Shown: in pieces, positions 1 to 8,514 of the stretch
Layout of the letters: every line of letters starts with the position of its first letter
Position numbering within the stretch: position 1 is the stretch's first letter
Assembly (NCBI GenBank): GCA_902796005.1
Contig: CADBNF010000098.1
Coordinates: forward strand, 1-37,450
Reading direction: 5' to 3'
DNA: 37,450 nt
Origin: an uncultured Lachnospiraceae bacterium
GTDB taxonomy: Bacteria > Bacillota > Clostridia > Lachnospirales > Lachnospiraceae
Made by a program: the position numbers and the translations under genes
The notes under the pieces: model-generated
What the model was told of the DNA's origin: nothing
The model's database searches: none
Seen by the model: the letters and a program-made list of their open reading frames with translations, nothing else

Positions 1-708
1 CACCAGTTTGATCAGCTTGTTCAGGGAGCGGATCATTTCCGACTGTTCCCCTTCCTTGCTGGCTTTGGCCTGGATGGTCAGCTTGGAAATGTAGGAATCC
101 GCGCCTACCTTTTCCAGGCGGGCCCGGCAGGTGCCGGACACCACGAAGCTGCCGGACATGAGGGTGTCCCCGGCTTTCTTGCTGATTTCGTCGGATTCAC
201 CGGTCAGCAGGGATTCGTTTACGGAGATTTCCCCGTCCACCACAACGGCGTCCGCGCAGATCTGGTTGCCGGCCTCCAGGATGACGATGTCATCGATGAC
301 CAGCCGCTCGGAGGGGATTTCCCTGACCTTGCCGCTGCGGATGACCTTTGCCTTGGGGGCATTCATCATGCTCATCTTTTCAAGGGTTTTCTTGGCGTTC
401 ATCTCCTGGATGATACCGATGAGCACGTTGGAGGTGATGAAGATCAGGAAGGTCAGGTCACGGAAAGCGCCTACAAGGATCAGGAGAATGGCCAGGATCA
501 GGAAAATCAGGTTGAAGTAGGTGAACAGGTTCCCCTTAATGATTTCCGCCGTGGTCTTCTGGTTGGACTTTACGGCGACGTTATCCCAGCCGTTTTCACG
601 GTAGAGCTTTGCCTGCTCCAGGGAAAGCCCCCTGTCCGGATCCACCTCGACGCGGGTGATGGGCCTTCTCTTATGTTCTTTATCTTTAGTACGTCGTGTT
701 TTTTTCAT
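1..708 (-). CDS. P-type cation-transporting ATPase, N-terminal part (cut by window edge)
   Basis: The first 236 residues of a P-type ATPase are present; the gene runs off the left edge, so the phosphorylation (DKTGT) and nucleotide-binding domains are not visible. A short basic N-terminus (MKKTRRTKDK) leads into a cytosolic segment resembling a cation-ATPase N-domain, then hydrophobic helices around residues 60-82 and 86-100, then the actuator domain with the family's TGES loop in 'LLTGESDE' near residue 168. Known role: ATP-driven transport of a cation across the cytoplasmic membrane. The layout is closest to CtpE/PacL-like calcium or magnesium pumps, but the ion cannot be decided from this fragment. 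No Shine-Dalgarno sequence is visible before the ATG, and a good promoter sits so close that the message may be leaderless. It lies downstream of rqcH on the same strand. Confidence 0.85.
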   Translation of the reverse strand, partial: MKKTRRTKDKEHKRRPITRVEVDPDRGLSLEQAKLYRENGWDNVAVKSNQKTTAEIIKGNLFTYFNLIFLILAILLILVGAFRDLTFLIFITSNVLIGIIQEMNAKKTLEKMSMMNAPKAKVIRSGKVREIPSERLVIDDIVILEAGNQICADAVVVDGEISVNESLLTGESDEISKKAGDTLMSGSFVVSGTCRARLEKVGADSYISKLTIQAKASKEGEQSEMIRSLNKLIKLV

Positions 709-716
709 AATAGAGA

Positions 717-745
717 ATTATAACATAGAGTTCCTTATTTCACAA
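717..745 (-). promoter_or_regulatory. Promoter of the P-type ATPase gene, overlapping the end of rqcH
   Basis: On the minus strand TTGTGA (740-745) and a perfect TATAAT (717-722) are separated by 17 bp. The -35 element lies in the last codons of rqcH. Only 8 bases separate the -10 box from the ATG at 708, so the predicted start of transcription falls at or within 1-2 bases of the start codon. Confidence 0.6.
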
Positions 746-2477
746 GGTGAATACCGCTGATATCTGTGCCCGCAAGAAGGGAGTAATTGGTATGATAAAC
801 AACAAAGCCGGGAATATTGCCCTTCGGCTTTTTCAGGTTTTTCCGCAGGGTATAATCCACCTCCGCCTTTTCCGAGGCCCGCAGGGAGGAATAGAAGGCG
901 GCCAGGGCCGCGGCCTCTTCAAAGGTACGGTCCGGGACCTCCTTTCCGCCGCAGCGCAGGATGACGTGGCTGCCGGCAGCGCCCTTTACGTGGAACCACC
1001 AGTCGTTGCCCTCCGCCATGCGGAAGGTCAGGTCCTCGTTCTGGTAATTGTTTTTGCCCACATAAAGGTCAAAGCCGTCGGAGGAAAGGTAGTGCAGGGG
1101 CTTCGATTTGGTCCGGACGCCCTTTTTGTTCTTCCGGTCGGTCTTTTTCGCATAACCGAAATCCGCCAGCTCGTCCCGGATATCCTTAAGGTCCGCTTCG
1201 TCCTGGGCAGTTTCCAGCGAAGCCCTGATGCTGGTCAGGTGAGCCAGGCTTTCCTTCGTTTCCTCTATCTGTTCGGAGACGGAGGCGGCGGTCCGCTTCA
1301 TTTTGTTGTATTTCTGGTAATAATGCTGGGCGTTCTGGGAGGGTGTCAGGGTTTTGTCCATGGGGATTTTCACCCTTTCCCCGGTATAGTAGTTCAGGGT
1401 TTCGAGAACGTCGCTGCCTTCCTGGGCATCATACAGGGAGGCGTTGATAAGCTCCCCCCAGATACGGTATTTGTCCATCTTTTCCGTATCCGCCAGCTGC
1501 TTTTCCTGCAGGGACAGCTTCCTGGAGGTGCGCTCCAGGGCGGTGGATACGATTTTGCGCAGGTCCGCGGAACGCTGCCGGATGCGGGAGGCCGTTTCCT
1601 TCTGGGTATAGAAGGCGGAAAGCATGCCGGAGATATCCTCGTATGTCTGCCTCTGAAGATCCCGGTACATCAGGCTTTCCGTCACGAAGAATTCCCGGGG
1701 CTTCTCCTGATCGTAATAGATGGCAAAGGAAAATTCGCCCTTTTCCGTCTGCCGGCACAACCGGTCAAATTCCTCTGCCAGCCGGAGAAGCTCCTCCGCC
1801 GTGCAGCTGTCCGGCACCTTCCGGGAATCCAGGCCGGCCCGGAAAACCAGCTCCTCAGCCAGGGAGGTGGAAAAGCCGGTGAAGGCAGCGGTGACTGCCC
1901 GGGCAAGGGGGAGGTTCCCGGTTGTGATCTTCTGAAGGAACGTTTCTTTGTCAACGGTGAGGGGATTCTGCTTTTCCAGGGCCTCCGGAAGGAAATAGGG
2001 CCGTCCGGGCAGCACCTCCCTGAGGGAGCTCATGTGGGAGGATACCCTTCGTACGGCATCCAGGATCATTCCCTCGTCGTCGGTGAAGATAAGGTTGCTG
2101 TATTTGCCCATCATTTCCAGGATGAGCTTTTTTCTGCATTCATCCCCGAGCTCGTTGCGGTGCTCGATGACAAAGACAAGGATCCGGTCCATGTCGGGCT
2201 GTTGGATATCCGTTATCCGGCCGCTGCCGATGTGCTTCCGGAGAAGCATGCAGAAGGCCGGCGCGGTCATGGGAGAGGGCTTGTTCTCCTCCGTCAGATA
2301 GGCCAGGGGCAGGGCGGGATTGGCCGACAGAAGGAGCCGGACGGATTCCCCGCGGTTTTTAATATGTATCAGTATTTCATCGGGTTCGGGCTGGGCGATT
2401 TTCGTTATCAGGCCGCCGCAGAGGCAGTCCTGGAATTCCTTTCGAAGCGCAGCCACCGCAAAACCGTCAAATGCCAT
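735..2477 (-). CDS. rqcH: NFACT-family ribosome quality-control protein RqcH (Rqc2/FbpA homologue)
   Basis: A 580-residue NFACT protein. It begins MAFDGFAVAALRKEF, typical for the family, and ends with the NFACT-R domain containing 'WWFHVKGAAGSHVILR' near residue 500. A long central coiled-coil (roughly residues 290-430) separates the N-terminal and C-terminal parts. Known role: RqcH binds stalled 50S subunits carrying peptidyl-tRNA and recruits tRNA-Ala to add C-terminal alanine tails that mark the nascent chain for degradation; older annotations call it fibronectin-binding protein. The reading frame is open further upstream to 2684, but the ATG at 2477 has an AGGAG seven bases before it and matches the conserved start, so it was chosen. 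Divergent from yicC. Confidence 0.92.
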   Translation of the reverse strand: MAFDGFAVAALRKEFQDCLCGGLITKIAQPEPDEILIHIKNRGESVRLLLSANPALPLAYLTEENKPSPMTAPAFCMLLRKHIGSGRITDIQQPDMDRILVFVIEHRNELGDECRKKLILEMMGKYSNLIFTDDEGMILDAVRRVSSHMSSLREVLPGRPYFLPEALEKQNPLTVDKETFLQKITTGNLPLARAVTAAFTGFSTSLAEELVFRAGLDSRKVPDSCTAEELLRLAEEFDRLCRQTEKGEFSFAIYYDQEKPREFFVTESLMYRDLQRQTYEDISGMLSAFYTQKETASRIRQRSADLRKIVSTALERTSRKLSLQEKQLADTEKMDKYRIWGELINASLYDAQEGSDVLETLNYYTGERVKIPMDKTLTPSQNAQHYYQKYNKMKRTAASVSEQIEETKESLAHLTSIRASLETAQDEADLKDIRDELADFGYAKKTDRKNKKGVRTKSKPLHYLSSDGFDLYVGKNNYQNEDLTFRMAEGNDWWFHVKGAAGSHVILRCGGKEVPDRTFEEAAALAAFYSSLRASEKAEVDYTLRKNLKKPKGNIPGFVVYHTNYSLLAGTDISGIHLVK

Positions 2478-2536
2478 GGTATACTCCTGTTCTTCAGATG
2501 GATTCCCTTCCCGAAGGAAGGCGTATCTTTCTCTAC

Positions 2537-2565
2537 AATATAAAGGAAGATACGGGAAAATACAA
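2537..2565 (-). promoter_or_regulatory. Promoter of rqcH
   Basis: On the minus strand TTGTAT (2560-2565) and TATATT (2537-2542) are 17 bp apart, about 60 bp upstream of the chosen rqcH ATG. The promoter lies inside the upstream open extension of the frame, which supports the ATG at 2477 over any earlier start. Confidence 0.55.
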
Positions 2566-2619
2566 TCGGAAAGAAGGCTCTTTCCGGGAAAATATTCAGG
2601 GTAAAGCGGGGAAGATTCC

Positions 2620-2648
2620 TTGCAAAAGGTGAAGGAAAATGCTATAGT
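2620..2648 (+). promoter_or_regulatory. Promoter of the yicC-gmk-rpoZ-rimO-pgsA operon
   Basis: TTGCAA (2620-2625) and TATAGT (2643-2648) with a 17-bp spacer, followed by a GAAAGGTG ribosome site and the yicC ATG at 2687. It is divergent from the rqcH promoter; the two share about 210 bp of intergenic DNA. Confidence 0.6.
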
Positions 2649-2686
2649 TATCAGGTTAATAAGGTTACGATGAGAAAGGTGCACCC

Positions 2687-3565
2687 ATGATCTACAGTAT
2701 GACCGGCTTCGGCCGTTATGAATATGCCGCGGAAGGCCGCAGGGTTTCCGTGGAAATCAAATCCGTCAACCACCGTTATCTGGACCTGAATATCCGCATG
2801 CCCAGAAGGTTCAACCGTTTTGAAGCGGCCTTAAGGAAGCTGCTCGGCGAATATATGTCCAGGGGCAAGGTGGATGTGTCGATTTCCTACGAGGACATGG
2901 CGGAAAGCGCCGCCTCCCTTTCCTACAACCGGGAGCTGGCGGCTGCCTACCTGTCCCACATGAAGGAAATGTCAGAGGACCTGGGTATCGAGATGGACGT
3001 GAAGGTTTCCGATCTGATGCGCATGCCGGAGATTTTCACCATGGAAACGCCGGAGACCGACGAGGAGGAGCTGTTCCGCTTCCTGACCGTTGCCGTGGAG
3101 CAGGCCGGGGAAGCCTTCCGTGCCTCCAGGCAGAAGGAGGGTGAAGCCCTGCGGGAGGACCTTCTTGGAAAGCTTGCGGTCATGGCGGAAAACGTCAGCG
3201 CCGTGGAGGCCAGGTATCCCGATATCCTGAAGGAATACGAGGAAAAGCTGCGCACGCGGCTGAACGAGGTCCTTGGGGATGCCAGGGTGGACGAGCACGT
3301 CATCGCCACGGAGCTGGTGGTCTATGCGGATAAGCTCTGCACGGATGAGGAGACCGTCCGGCTGAAGAACCACATCGAAACCATGAAGAAAGACCTGGAA
3401 AAGGGCGGCGCCCTGGGCAGAAAGCTGGATTTCCTGGCGCAGGAGATGAACCGGGAGGCCAATACCATCCTTTCCAAGTCCAATGATCTGCGGACCTCCG
3501 AGATCGGCATCAGCCTGAAGACCGATATCGAAAAGGTCCGGGAGCAGATCCAGAATATAGAATAA
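2687..3565 (+). CDS. yicC: YicC/YloC family endoribonuclease
   Basis: A 292-residue YicC/YloC protein, normal length for the family. The N-terminus MIYSMTGFGRYE and the C-terminal stretch 'LDFLAQEMNREANTILSKS' are hallmark family motifs, followed by the conserved KTDIEKVREQIQNIE end. Known role: members of this family are RNases in E. coli and Bacillus. First gene of the operon; it is followed after 13 bases by gmk, a common pairing in Firmicutes. In many relatives a small remA (DUF370) gene sits between yicC and gmk; it is absent here. Confidence 0.93.
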   Translation: MIYSMTGFGRYEYAAEGRRVSVEIKSVNHRYLDLNIRMPRRFNRFEAALRKLLGEYMSRGKVDVSISYEDMAESAASLSYNRELAAAYLSHMKEMSEDLGIEMDVKVSDLMRMPEIFTMETPETDEEELFRFLTVAVEQAGEAFRASRQKEGEALREDLLGKLAVMAENVSAVEARYPDILKEYEEKLRTRLNEVLGDARVDEHVIATELVVYADKLCTDEETVRLKNHIETMKKDLEKGGALGRKLDFLAQEMNREANTILSKSNDLRTSEIGISLKTDIEKVREQIQNIE

Positions 3566-3578
3566 AAGGAGCCGGATT

Positions 3579-4202
3579 ATGAGCAAACGAGGCCTGCTTA
3601 TCGTAGTTTCCGGATTTTCCGGAGCCGGAAAAAGCACTGTCACAAAATATCTGGTGAAGAACTATCCCGGATATGCCCTTTCCATTTCCGCCACCACCAG
3701 GGATCCGAGACCCGGCGAGGTCGAGGGGAAGGATTATTTCTATGTCACGAAGGAGCATTTCAGGGAAATGATCGCCTCCGACAGCCTGATGGAGTATGCG
3801 GAGTATACCGACAATTATTACGGTACGCCGAAGGCCTTTGTGGAGGAACAGCTGGCAAAGGGAAATAACGTTATCCTGGAAATCGAAGTCCAGGGTGCCT
3901 TTATCATCAAGGACAAATACCCGGATGCGGTGCTGGTGTTCGTGACGGCGCCCTCCATGGAGACCCTCATCAAACGGCTCAGGGACCGCAAAACGGAAAC
4001 CGAGGAAAAGATTCAGAAGAGAATCGCCCAGATGTCCCGGGAATACCGGTACATTCCCCGCTATGAGTACTATGTGCTCAATGACGAAGTCGAGAAGGCA
4101 GCAGAAAGACTGGACGCCGTTATCCGTTCGGAAAGCTATCGTACGGAGAGATGTCCGGAGATTCTGGAAGATATAGAAAAGTATTTAGGAGGCACAAAAT
4201 GA
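3579..4202 (+). CDS. gmk: Guanylate kinase
   Basis: A 207-residue cytosolic enzyme that phosphorylates GMP (and dGMP) to GDP with ATP. The P-loop is at residues 12-20 (GFSGAGKST), with Phe where Pro is usual at the second position. GMP-binding residues appear in 'SISATTRDPRPGEVEGKDY' (about residues 34-52) and the lid/Arg region in 'RLRDRKTETEEKIQKR'. The stop codon overlaps the rpoZ start as ATGA, so the two are translationally coupled. Together with rpoZ this is the usual Firmicutes gmk-rpoZ pair. Confidence 0.97.
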   Translation: MSKRGLLIVVSGFSGAGKSTVTKYLVKNYPGYALSISATTRDPRPGEVEGKDYFYVTKEHFREMIASDSLMEYAEYTDNYYGTPKAFVEEQLAKGNNVILEIEVQGAFIIKDKYPDAVLVFVTAPSMETLIKRLRDRKTETEEKIQKRIAQMSREYRYIPRYEYYVLNDEVEKAAERLDAVIRSESYRTERCPEILEDIEKYLGGTK

Positions 4203-4513
4203 TACATCCGTCTTATCTGGAACTGATGAATGCCATCAATCAGGAGGAAGGGGAAAACTTCGAAAAGGTTAAGAGCCGTTATTCCGTGGTCATTGCCGCA
4301 GCCAAGCGGGCGAGACAGCTGACGGACGGCGCAACCCCCAGAGTTCCCGTAGCCCCGGGCATCAACAAGGTGCTTTCCACTGCGGTGGATGAGCTCTATT
4401 CCGGAAAGGTACACCTGATTCATCCGGAAGCCGCGGAAGAGGAAGAGGCAGCGGAAGCCGTGCCGGAGACTGAGGAAGCGGCGGAAGAAGCTGCCGCGGC
4501 CGAAGAAGCCTGA
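4199..4513 (+). CDS. rpoZ: RNA polymerase omega subunit
   Basis: A 104-residue omega subunit that helps assemble and stabilise RNA polymerase by binding beta-prime. The family core is residues 1-80 (MIHPSYLELMN, 'SRYSVVIAAAKRARQL'). The ATG at 4199 follows a strong TTAGGAGG site and overlaps the gmk stop; the open frame extends upstream but would overlap gmk by 50 bases. The last ~30 residues are an almost pure Glu/Ala tail (EAAEEEEAAEAV and onward) that is not part of the conserved core. Confidence 0.93.
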   Translation: MIHPSYLELMNAINQEEGENFEKVKSRYSVVIAAAKRARQLTDGATPRVPVAPGINKVLSTAVDELYSGKVHLIHPEAAEEEEAAEAVPETEEAAEEAAAAEEA

Positions 4514-4518
4514 GACTT

Positions 4519-5859
4519 ATGCGCAGCGTATATTTTGTTTCCCTGGGCTGTGACAAGAACCTGGTGGATTCCGAGCATATGCTCGGGGATCTTGCCCGGA
4601 AAGGGTACCGGGTCTGCGATGATCCTGCGGAAGCGGAGGTTATCGTTGTCAATACCTGCAGCTTTATCCTGGACGCCAGCGAGGAGAGTGTGAACACCAT
4701 CCTGGAAATGGCGGAGATTAAGAAGGAAGGAACCTGCAGGGTCCTGGTGGTAACCGGGTGCATGGCCCAGCGTTATGCGGCGGAAATCCGGGAATCGGTG
4801 CCGGAGGTGGACGCAGTTCTGGGCACCAACAGCTATGATTCTCTTGCCGATGCCATCGAGCAGGTTTACGATGGGGAGCATCCGGTGATTGTAAAGGATC
4901 TTACCGGTATCCCTGCCCATACCGGCGGACGGCTTATGACCACCGGCGGGCATTACGAATACCTGAAAATAGCCGAGGGCTGCAGCAAGCACTGCAGCTA
5001 CTGCATTATTCCCTCCCTGAGAGGCAGTTACCGTTCGGTACCCATGGAGGAGCTTCTGGAGGAAGCCCGCCGCATGGTGGAGGACGGGGTGCGGGAGCTC
5101 AACCTGGTGGCCCAGGAAACCACGGTTTACGGCGTGGACCTTTACGGGGAAAAGCGCCTGCACGTGCTGCTGCAGGAGCTGGCGAAGATTCCCGACCTTC
5201 GGTGGATCCGGATACTTTACTGTTATCCGGAGGAAATCTATCCGGAGCTTATCGAGACCATGAAGCAGGAGCCCAAGGTCTGCCATTACCTGGATATGCC
5301 CATCCAGCACTGCAATGACGATATCCTTCGCCGCATGGGCCGGAAAACCACAAAGGCGGATCTGCTGGCCATCATCGCCCGGCTGCGTAAGGAAATCCCG
5401 GATATTGCCCTTCGCACGACGCTTATCGCCGGCTTTCCCGGGGAGACGGAGGCGCAGCATCAGGAGCTTCTGGATTTTGTGCGGCAGTGCTGTTTCGAAC
5501 GTCTCGGCGCTTTTGCCTATTCCCGGGAAGAGGGAACGCCTGCAGCTTCCTTTGAGGGACAGCTGGAGGATGCGGTAAAGGAAGCCAGAAGGGATGCGCT
5601 GATGGAGGCGCAGCACGACCTGGCAGAGAAGAACGGCCGGAAGCAGATAGGCCGTGTGCTTCCCGCTTTTGTGGAGGGACGCCTTACGGAGGATGATTCC
5701 TGCGTGTGCAGAACCTATATGGACGCCCCGGATGTGGACGGGTATCTGTTCGTGGATACGGAGAAGGACCACATCAGCGGTGATTTTATTACCTGCCGGA
5801 TTACCGGCGCCTATGAATATGATTTGACAGGAGTAGAGATTGATGAATCTGCCGAATAA
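4519..5859 (+). CDS. rimO: Ribosomal protein uS12 methylthiotransferase RimO
   Basis: A 446-residue radical SAM methylthiotransferase that adds a methylthio group to the conserved aspartate of ribosomal protein uS12. It has an N-terminal MTTase domain with three cluster cysteines ('SLGCDKN', 'VNTCSF', 'VTGCMAQ'), the radical SAM CxxxCxxC motif as CSKHCSYC near residue 155, and a C-terminal TRAM domain (about residues 375-440). The opening MRSVYFVSLGCDKNLVDSE is RimO-like rather than MiaB-like. It starts five bases after rpoZ with little visible ribosome site, suggesting coupling, and overlaps pgsA by 17 bases. Confidence 0.95.
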   Translation: MRSVYFVSLGCDKNLVDSEHMLGDLARKGYRVCDDPAEAEVIVVNTCSFILDASEESVNTILEMAEIKKEGTCRVLVVTGCMAQRYAAEIRESVPEVDAVLGTNSYDSLADAIEQVYDGEHPVIVKDLTGIPAHTGGRLMTTGGHYEYLKIAEGCSKHCSYCIIPSLRGSYRSVPMEELLEEARRMVEDGVRELNLVAQETTVYGVDLYGEKRLHVLLQELAKIPDLRWIRILYCYPEEIYPELIETMKQEPKVCHYLDMPIQHCNDDILRRMGRKTTKADLLAIIARLRKEIPDIALRTTLIAGFPGETEAQHQELLDFVRQCCFERLGAFAYSREEGTPAASFEGQLEDAVKEARRDALMEAQHDLAEKNGRKQIGRVLPAFVEGRLTEDDSCVCRTYMDAPDVDGYLFVDTEKDHISGDFITCRITGAYEYDLTGVEIDESAE

Positions 5860-6385
5860 GCTGACCATTTTCCGCGTGATTCTGGTTCCCTTTTTCGTTG
5901 TTTTTATGAAACTGATTCCCCTTCACCCGGCATGCCGGTATGTTGCCCTTATTATTTTCGTCGTGGCGAGCCTGACGGATCTGCTGGACGGCAAGATCGC
6001 CAGGAAATACGACCTGGTTACGGATTTCGGCAAGTTTATGGATCCCCTGGCGGATAAGCTTCTGGTGTGCTCCGCCATGATCTGCCTGATTTCCACCGGG
6101 CAGCTGGCCGACTGGATGGTCATCATCGTGGTGGGCAGGGAATTCGTTATCAGCGGATTCCGCCTGATTGCCGCCAACAACAACGTGGTCATCGCCGCCA
6201 GCATGTGGGGCAAATCGAAAACCGTGGTGCAGATGGCCATGATCATCGTGCTCCTTCTGAATATTCCCCTCATGTTCTTCTACGTGCTGGGGCAGATCCT
6301 TATCTACGCAGCCGTCATCCTGACGGTGGTTTCACTTGTGGATTACCTTGTGAAAAATAAAAACGTCCTGTCCAGCCAGAAATAA
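5843..6385 (+). CDS. pgsA: CDP-diacylglycerol-glycerol-3-phosphate 3-phosphatidyltransferase
   Basis: About 180 residues with four or so membrane helices. The CDP-alcohol phosphatidyltransferase signature DGxxARx8GxxxD is visible as 'LLDGKIARKYDLVTDFGKF', continuing to 'MDPLADK' (residues about 49-74). Known role: makes phosphatidylglycerol phosphate in the membrane, the first committed step to phosphatidylglycerol and cardiolipin. A TTG one codon earlier (5840) is possible, but the ATG at 5843 has an AGGAG nine bases upstream. It overlaps the end of rimO and is the last gene before the hairpin at 6411-6435. Confidence 0.93.
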   Translation: MNLPNKLTIFRVILVPFFVVFMKLIPLHPACRYVALIIFVVASLTDLLDGKIARKYDLVTDFGKFMDPLADKLLVCSAMICLISTGQLADWMVIIVVGREFVISGFRLIAANNNVVIAASMWGKSKTVVQMAMIIVLLLNIPLMFFYVLGQILIYAAVILTVVSLVDYLVKNKNVLSSQK

Positions 6386-6410
6386 AACGTACAGGCAGAA
6401 CACAAAAGCA

Positions 6411-6435
6411 AAAAGGGCCGGATTCCGGCCCTTTT
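6411..6435 (+). terminator. Hairpin terminator after pgsA, immediately before moxR
   Basis: An 11-bp perfect GC-rich stem (AAAAGGGCCGG / CCGGCCCTTTT) with a three-base loop, ending in TTTT. It lies 23 bases upstream of the moxR start, leaving no room for a promoter between it and the moxR ribosome binding site. It may therefore act as a partial terminator or attenuator. Confidence 0.75.
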
Positions 6436-6458
6436 CCCGAATAAAAGGAGGAAAAATT

Positions 6459-7274
6459 ATGCAGGAACTTTTTTCCGGAAGCGCCGGCTATGTGGCTTCC
6501 GATGAGCTTATGATGGCGGTGAATATTGCCATTACTCTGGAAAAGCCCCTTCTCATCAAGGGTGAGCCGGGCACGGGCAAAACCATGCTGGCGGCGGCCA
6601 TCGCCGAAGCCCTGGGCAAAAGGCTGATTGTCTGGAACATCAAATCCACCACCAAGGCGGCGGACGGCCTCTATGTATACGACGTGGTCCAGCGGCTGTA
6701 TGACAGCCAGTTCGGCAAGGAGGGCGTGGACAATATCCGACAGTATATCCGTCTCGGAAAGCTGGGCGAGGCCTTCTCCTCCGACGAGCAGGTGGTTCTT
6801 CTGATAGATGAAATAGACAAGGCGGATCTGGAATTCCCCAACGATCTGCTCTGGGAGCTGGACCAGATGGAGTTCTTTATTCCCGAAACCAATGAAACGG
6901 TGAAAAGCAGACACCGGCCCATCGTCATCATCACCTCCAATGCGGAAAAGGAGCTGCCCGATGCTTTCCTGCGCCGGTGTATTTTCCATTACATCGACTT
7001 CCCCGACAGGGAACAGATGAAGGCTATTATCGGCGTGCATTTCGACCATATTGAAGAGGATCTCTGTGAGGTGGCCCTGAAGGCCTTCTATGAGATCCGG
7101 GGCCTGAAGGATATTGAGAAAAAGCCCAGCACCTCCGAGCTGGTGGACTGGCTGCGGGCCCTGATTGCCGGCGGCGTGGATCAGGAAACCATCCTGGAAA
7201 AGGTCCCCTACGCCGGGGTGCTGCTGAAAAAGGACAAAGACCTGCTTACCTTAAAGAAAAGCCTGAAAGGATAA
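6459..7274 (+). CDS. MoxR-family AAA+ ATPase
   Basis: A 271-residue AAA+ ATPase of the MoxR type. Walker A is GEPGTGKT (residues 35-42) and Walker B is 'LLIDEIDKAD' (about 113-122), followed by a sensor-1 Asn in 'IVIITSNAEKELPDAFLRRC', where an arginine finger is also expected. Known role: MoxR ATPases pair with VWA proteins and act as chaperone-like machines that activate or insert cofactors into partner proteins; the client is not identifiable here. A strong AAAAGGAGG precedes the ATG. The VWA gene follows after three bases, so the two form a unit resembling CoxD-CoxE. Confidence 0.9.
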   Translation: MQELFSGSAGYVASDELMMAVNIAITLEKPLLIKGEPGTGKTMLAAAIAEALGKRLIVWNIKSTTKAADGLYVYDVVQRLYDSQFGKEGVDNIRQYIRLGKLGEAFSSDEQVVLLIDEIDKADLEFPNDLLWELDQMEFFIPETNETVKSRHRPIVIITSNAEKELPDAFLRRCIFHYIDFPDREQMKAIIGVHFDHIEEDLCEVALKAFYEIRGLKDIEKKPSTSELVDWLRALIAGGVDQETILEKVPYAGVLLKKDKDLLTLKKSLKG

Positions 7275-7277
7275 CCC

Positions 7278-8480
7278 ATGTTCCTTGAATTCTTTTATTT
7301 TCTGCGTTCGCGGAAGATAGACGTTTCCTTAAATGAATGGATAACCCTCCTGTCGGCCCTGCGGTGCGGGCTGCACAAGAACAGCCTGCTGGGCTTTTAT
7401 TACCTGTGCAGGATGATCCTCTGTAGGTCGGAGACGGAATACGACCGGTTCGACCAGGCCTTCACCGACTTCTTCGGCGGCGTGGAAAAGGAACTGGAAA
7501 TCTCCGACGAGCTGCTTTCCTGGCTGGAAAAGCCCGAGGAAAATCTCCCGGACAAGGATCTCCTGGAGCTGATGATGGAAGCCGGAAAGGAGCTGCCCGA
7601 GGATACGGTCCTTGACATGTTCCGGGATAAGCTGGAGGAGCAGGATGAACAGCACAACGGCGGCCGGATCTGGATAGGCACCCAGGGCAAATCCGCCTTT
7701 GGCAATTCCGGTTACTGTCCCAGCGGCCTTCGGGTTGGCGGAGAAGGCAAACACCATATGGCCTTTACCGTTGCAAGCGAGCGGCATTTCAAGGATTTCC
7801 GCACCGATCAGGTGCTGGACGTCCGCCAGTTCCAGATGGCGTTCAGAAGATTGCGGCAGTTTGCCAGCCTGAAGGAAAACAACGAGCTGGAATTTGACGT
7901 GGACGGTACCATCCATCATACGGCGGACAGGGGCGGCATCCTGGATATTACCTATAAACCGCCCAGGAAGAATCGGATAAAGGTCCTTCTCCTGATGGAT
8001 TCCGGCGGCTCCATGGACGCTCATATTTATTTAAGCAACCAGCTGTTCCAGGCTGCCACAAAATCCAATCATTTTAAGGAACTGCATATTTATTATTTCC
8101 ACAATATCATTTATGATAAGGTATATAAGGACCCCACGGTGAACTCCCTTTCGGCCGTGGACGTGGACTGGCTGTATAAGAATTACGGTAAGGAATACAA
8201 GGTCATCCTGGTGGGAGACGCCATGATGTCGCCCCACGAGATGTTTGAGCCCAGAAGACAGTGGAAGACCAACGAGGTGCTGCCCACGGGCCTGGAATGC
8301 CTGCGGACCTTCCTTTCCCATTATCCCTATGCAGTCTGGCTGAATCCCATCGGCTTAAGCCGGGACGAGGGCGGGCCCTTCAACCGTTCCAGGATCCAGA
8401 CCCAGCGGGAACTTCCCATGTATCCCCTGACCGTAGACGGTCTGACGGAGGCCATGAAATCGCTGCTCGTCAGGAAATAG
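7278..8480 (+). CDS. CoxE-like VWA-domain protein, partner of the MoxR ATPase
   Basis: A 400-residue cytosolic protein with no signal peptide. The N-terminal half is helical and carries a Gly-rich patch near residues 134-157 ('IGTQGKSAFGNSGYCPSG'), like COG3825 proteins. The C-terminal half is a von Willebrand A domain with a MIDAS-like metal site DSGGS at residues 241-245; the usual motif is DxSxS, so Gly replaces the middle Ser. Known role of the pair: ATP-driven remodelling or metal/cofactor insertion with MoxR. It begins three bases after moxR and is followed after 34 bases by the first radical SAM gene, with no terminator between. Confidence 0.85.
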   Translation: MFLEFFYFLRSRKIDVSLNEWITLLSALRCGLHKNSLLGFYYLCRMILCRSETEYDRFDQAFTDFFGGVEKELEISDELLSWLEKPEENLPDKDLLELMMEAGKELPEDTVLDMFRDKLEEQDEQHNGGRIWIGTQGKSAFGNSGYCPSGLRVGGEGKHHMAFTVASERHFKDFRTDQVLDVRQFQMAFRRLRQFASLKENNELEFDVDGTIHHTADRGGILDITYKPPRKNRIKVLLLMDSGGSMDAHIYLSNQLFQAATKSNHFKELHIYYFHNIIYDKVYKDPTVNSLSAVDVDWLYKNYGKEYKVILVGDAMMSPHEMFEPRRQWKTNEVLPTGLECLRTFLSHYPYAVWLNPIGLSRDEGGPFNRSRIQTQRELPMYPLTVDGLTEAMKSLLVRK

Positions 8481-8514
8481 CCGGCGCAGCCGCATTGTAC
8501 AGGAGAAACGGCAT

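Noticed and set aside
747-2543. A 598-codon open frame on the plus strand opposite rqcH
   Set aside because: It is antisense to a clear NFACT gene, has no family motif and no ribosome site; high G+C with few stops explains it.
4420-5868. A 482-codon minus-strand frame opposite rimO
   Set aside because: It is a shadow of rimO with no recognisable domain or start signal.
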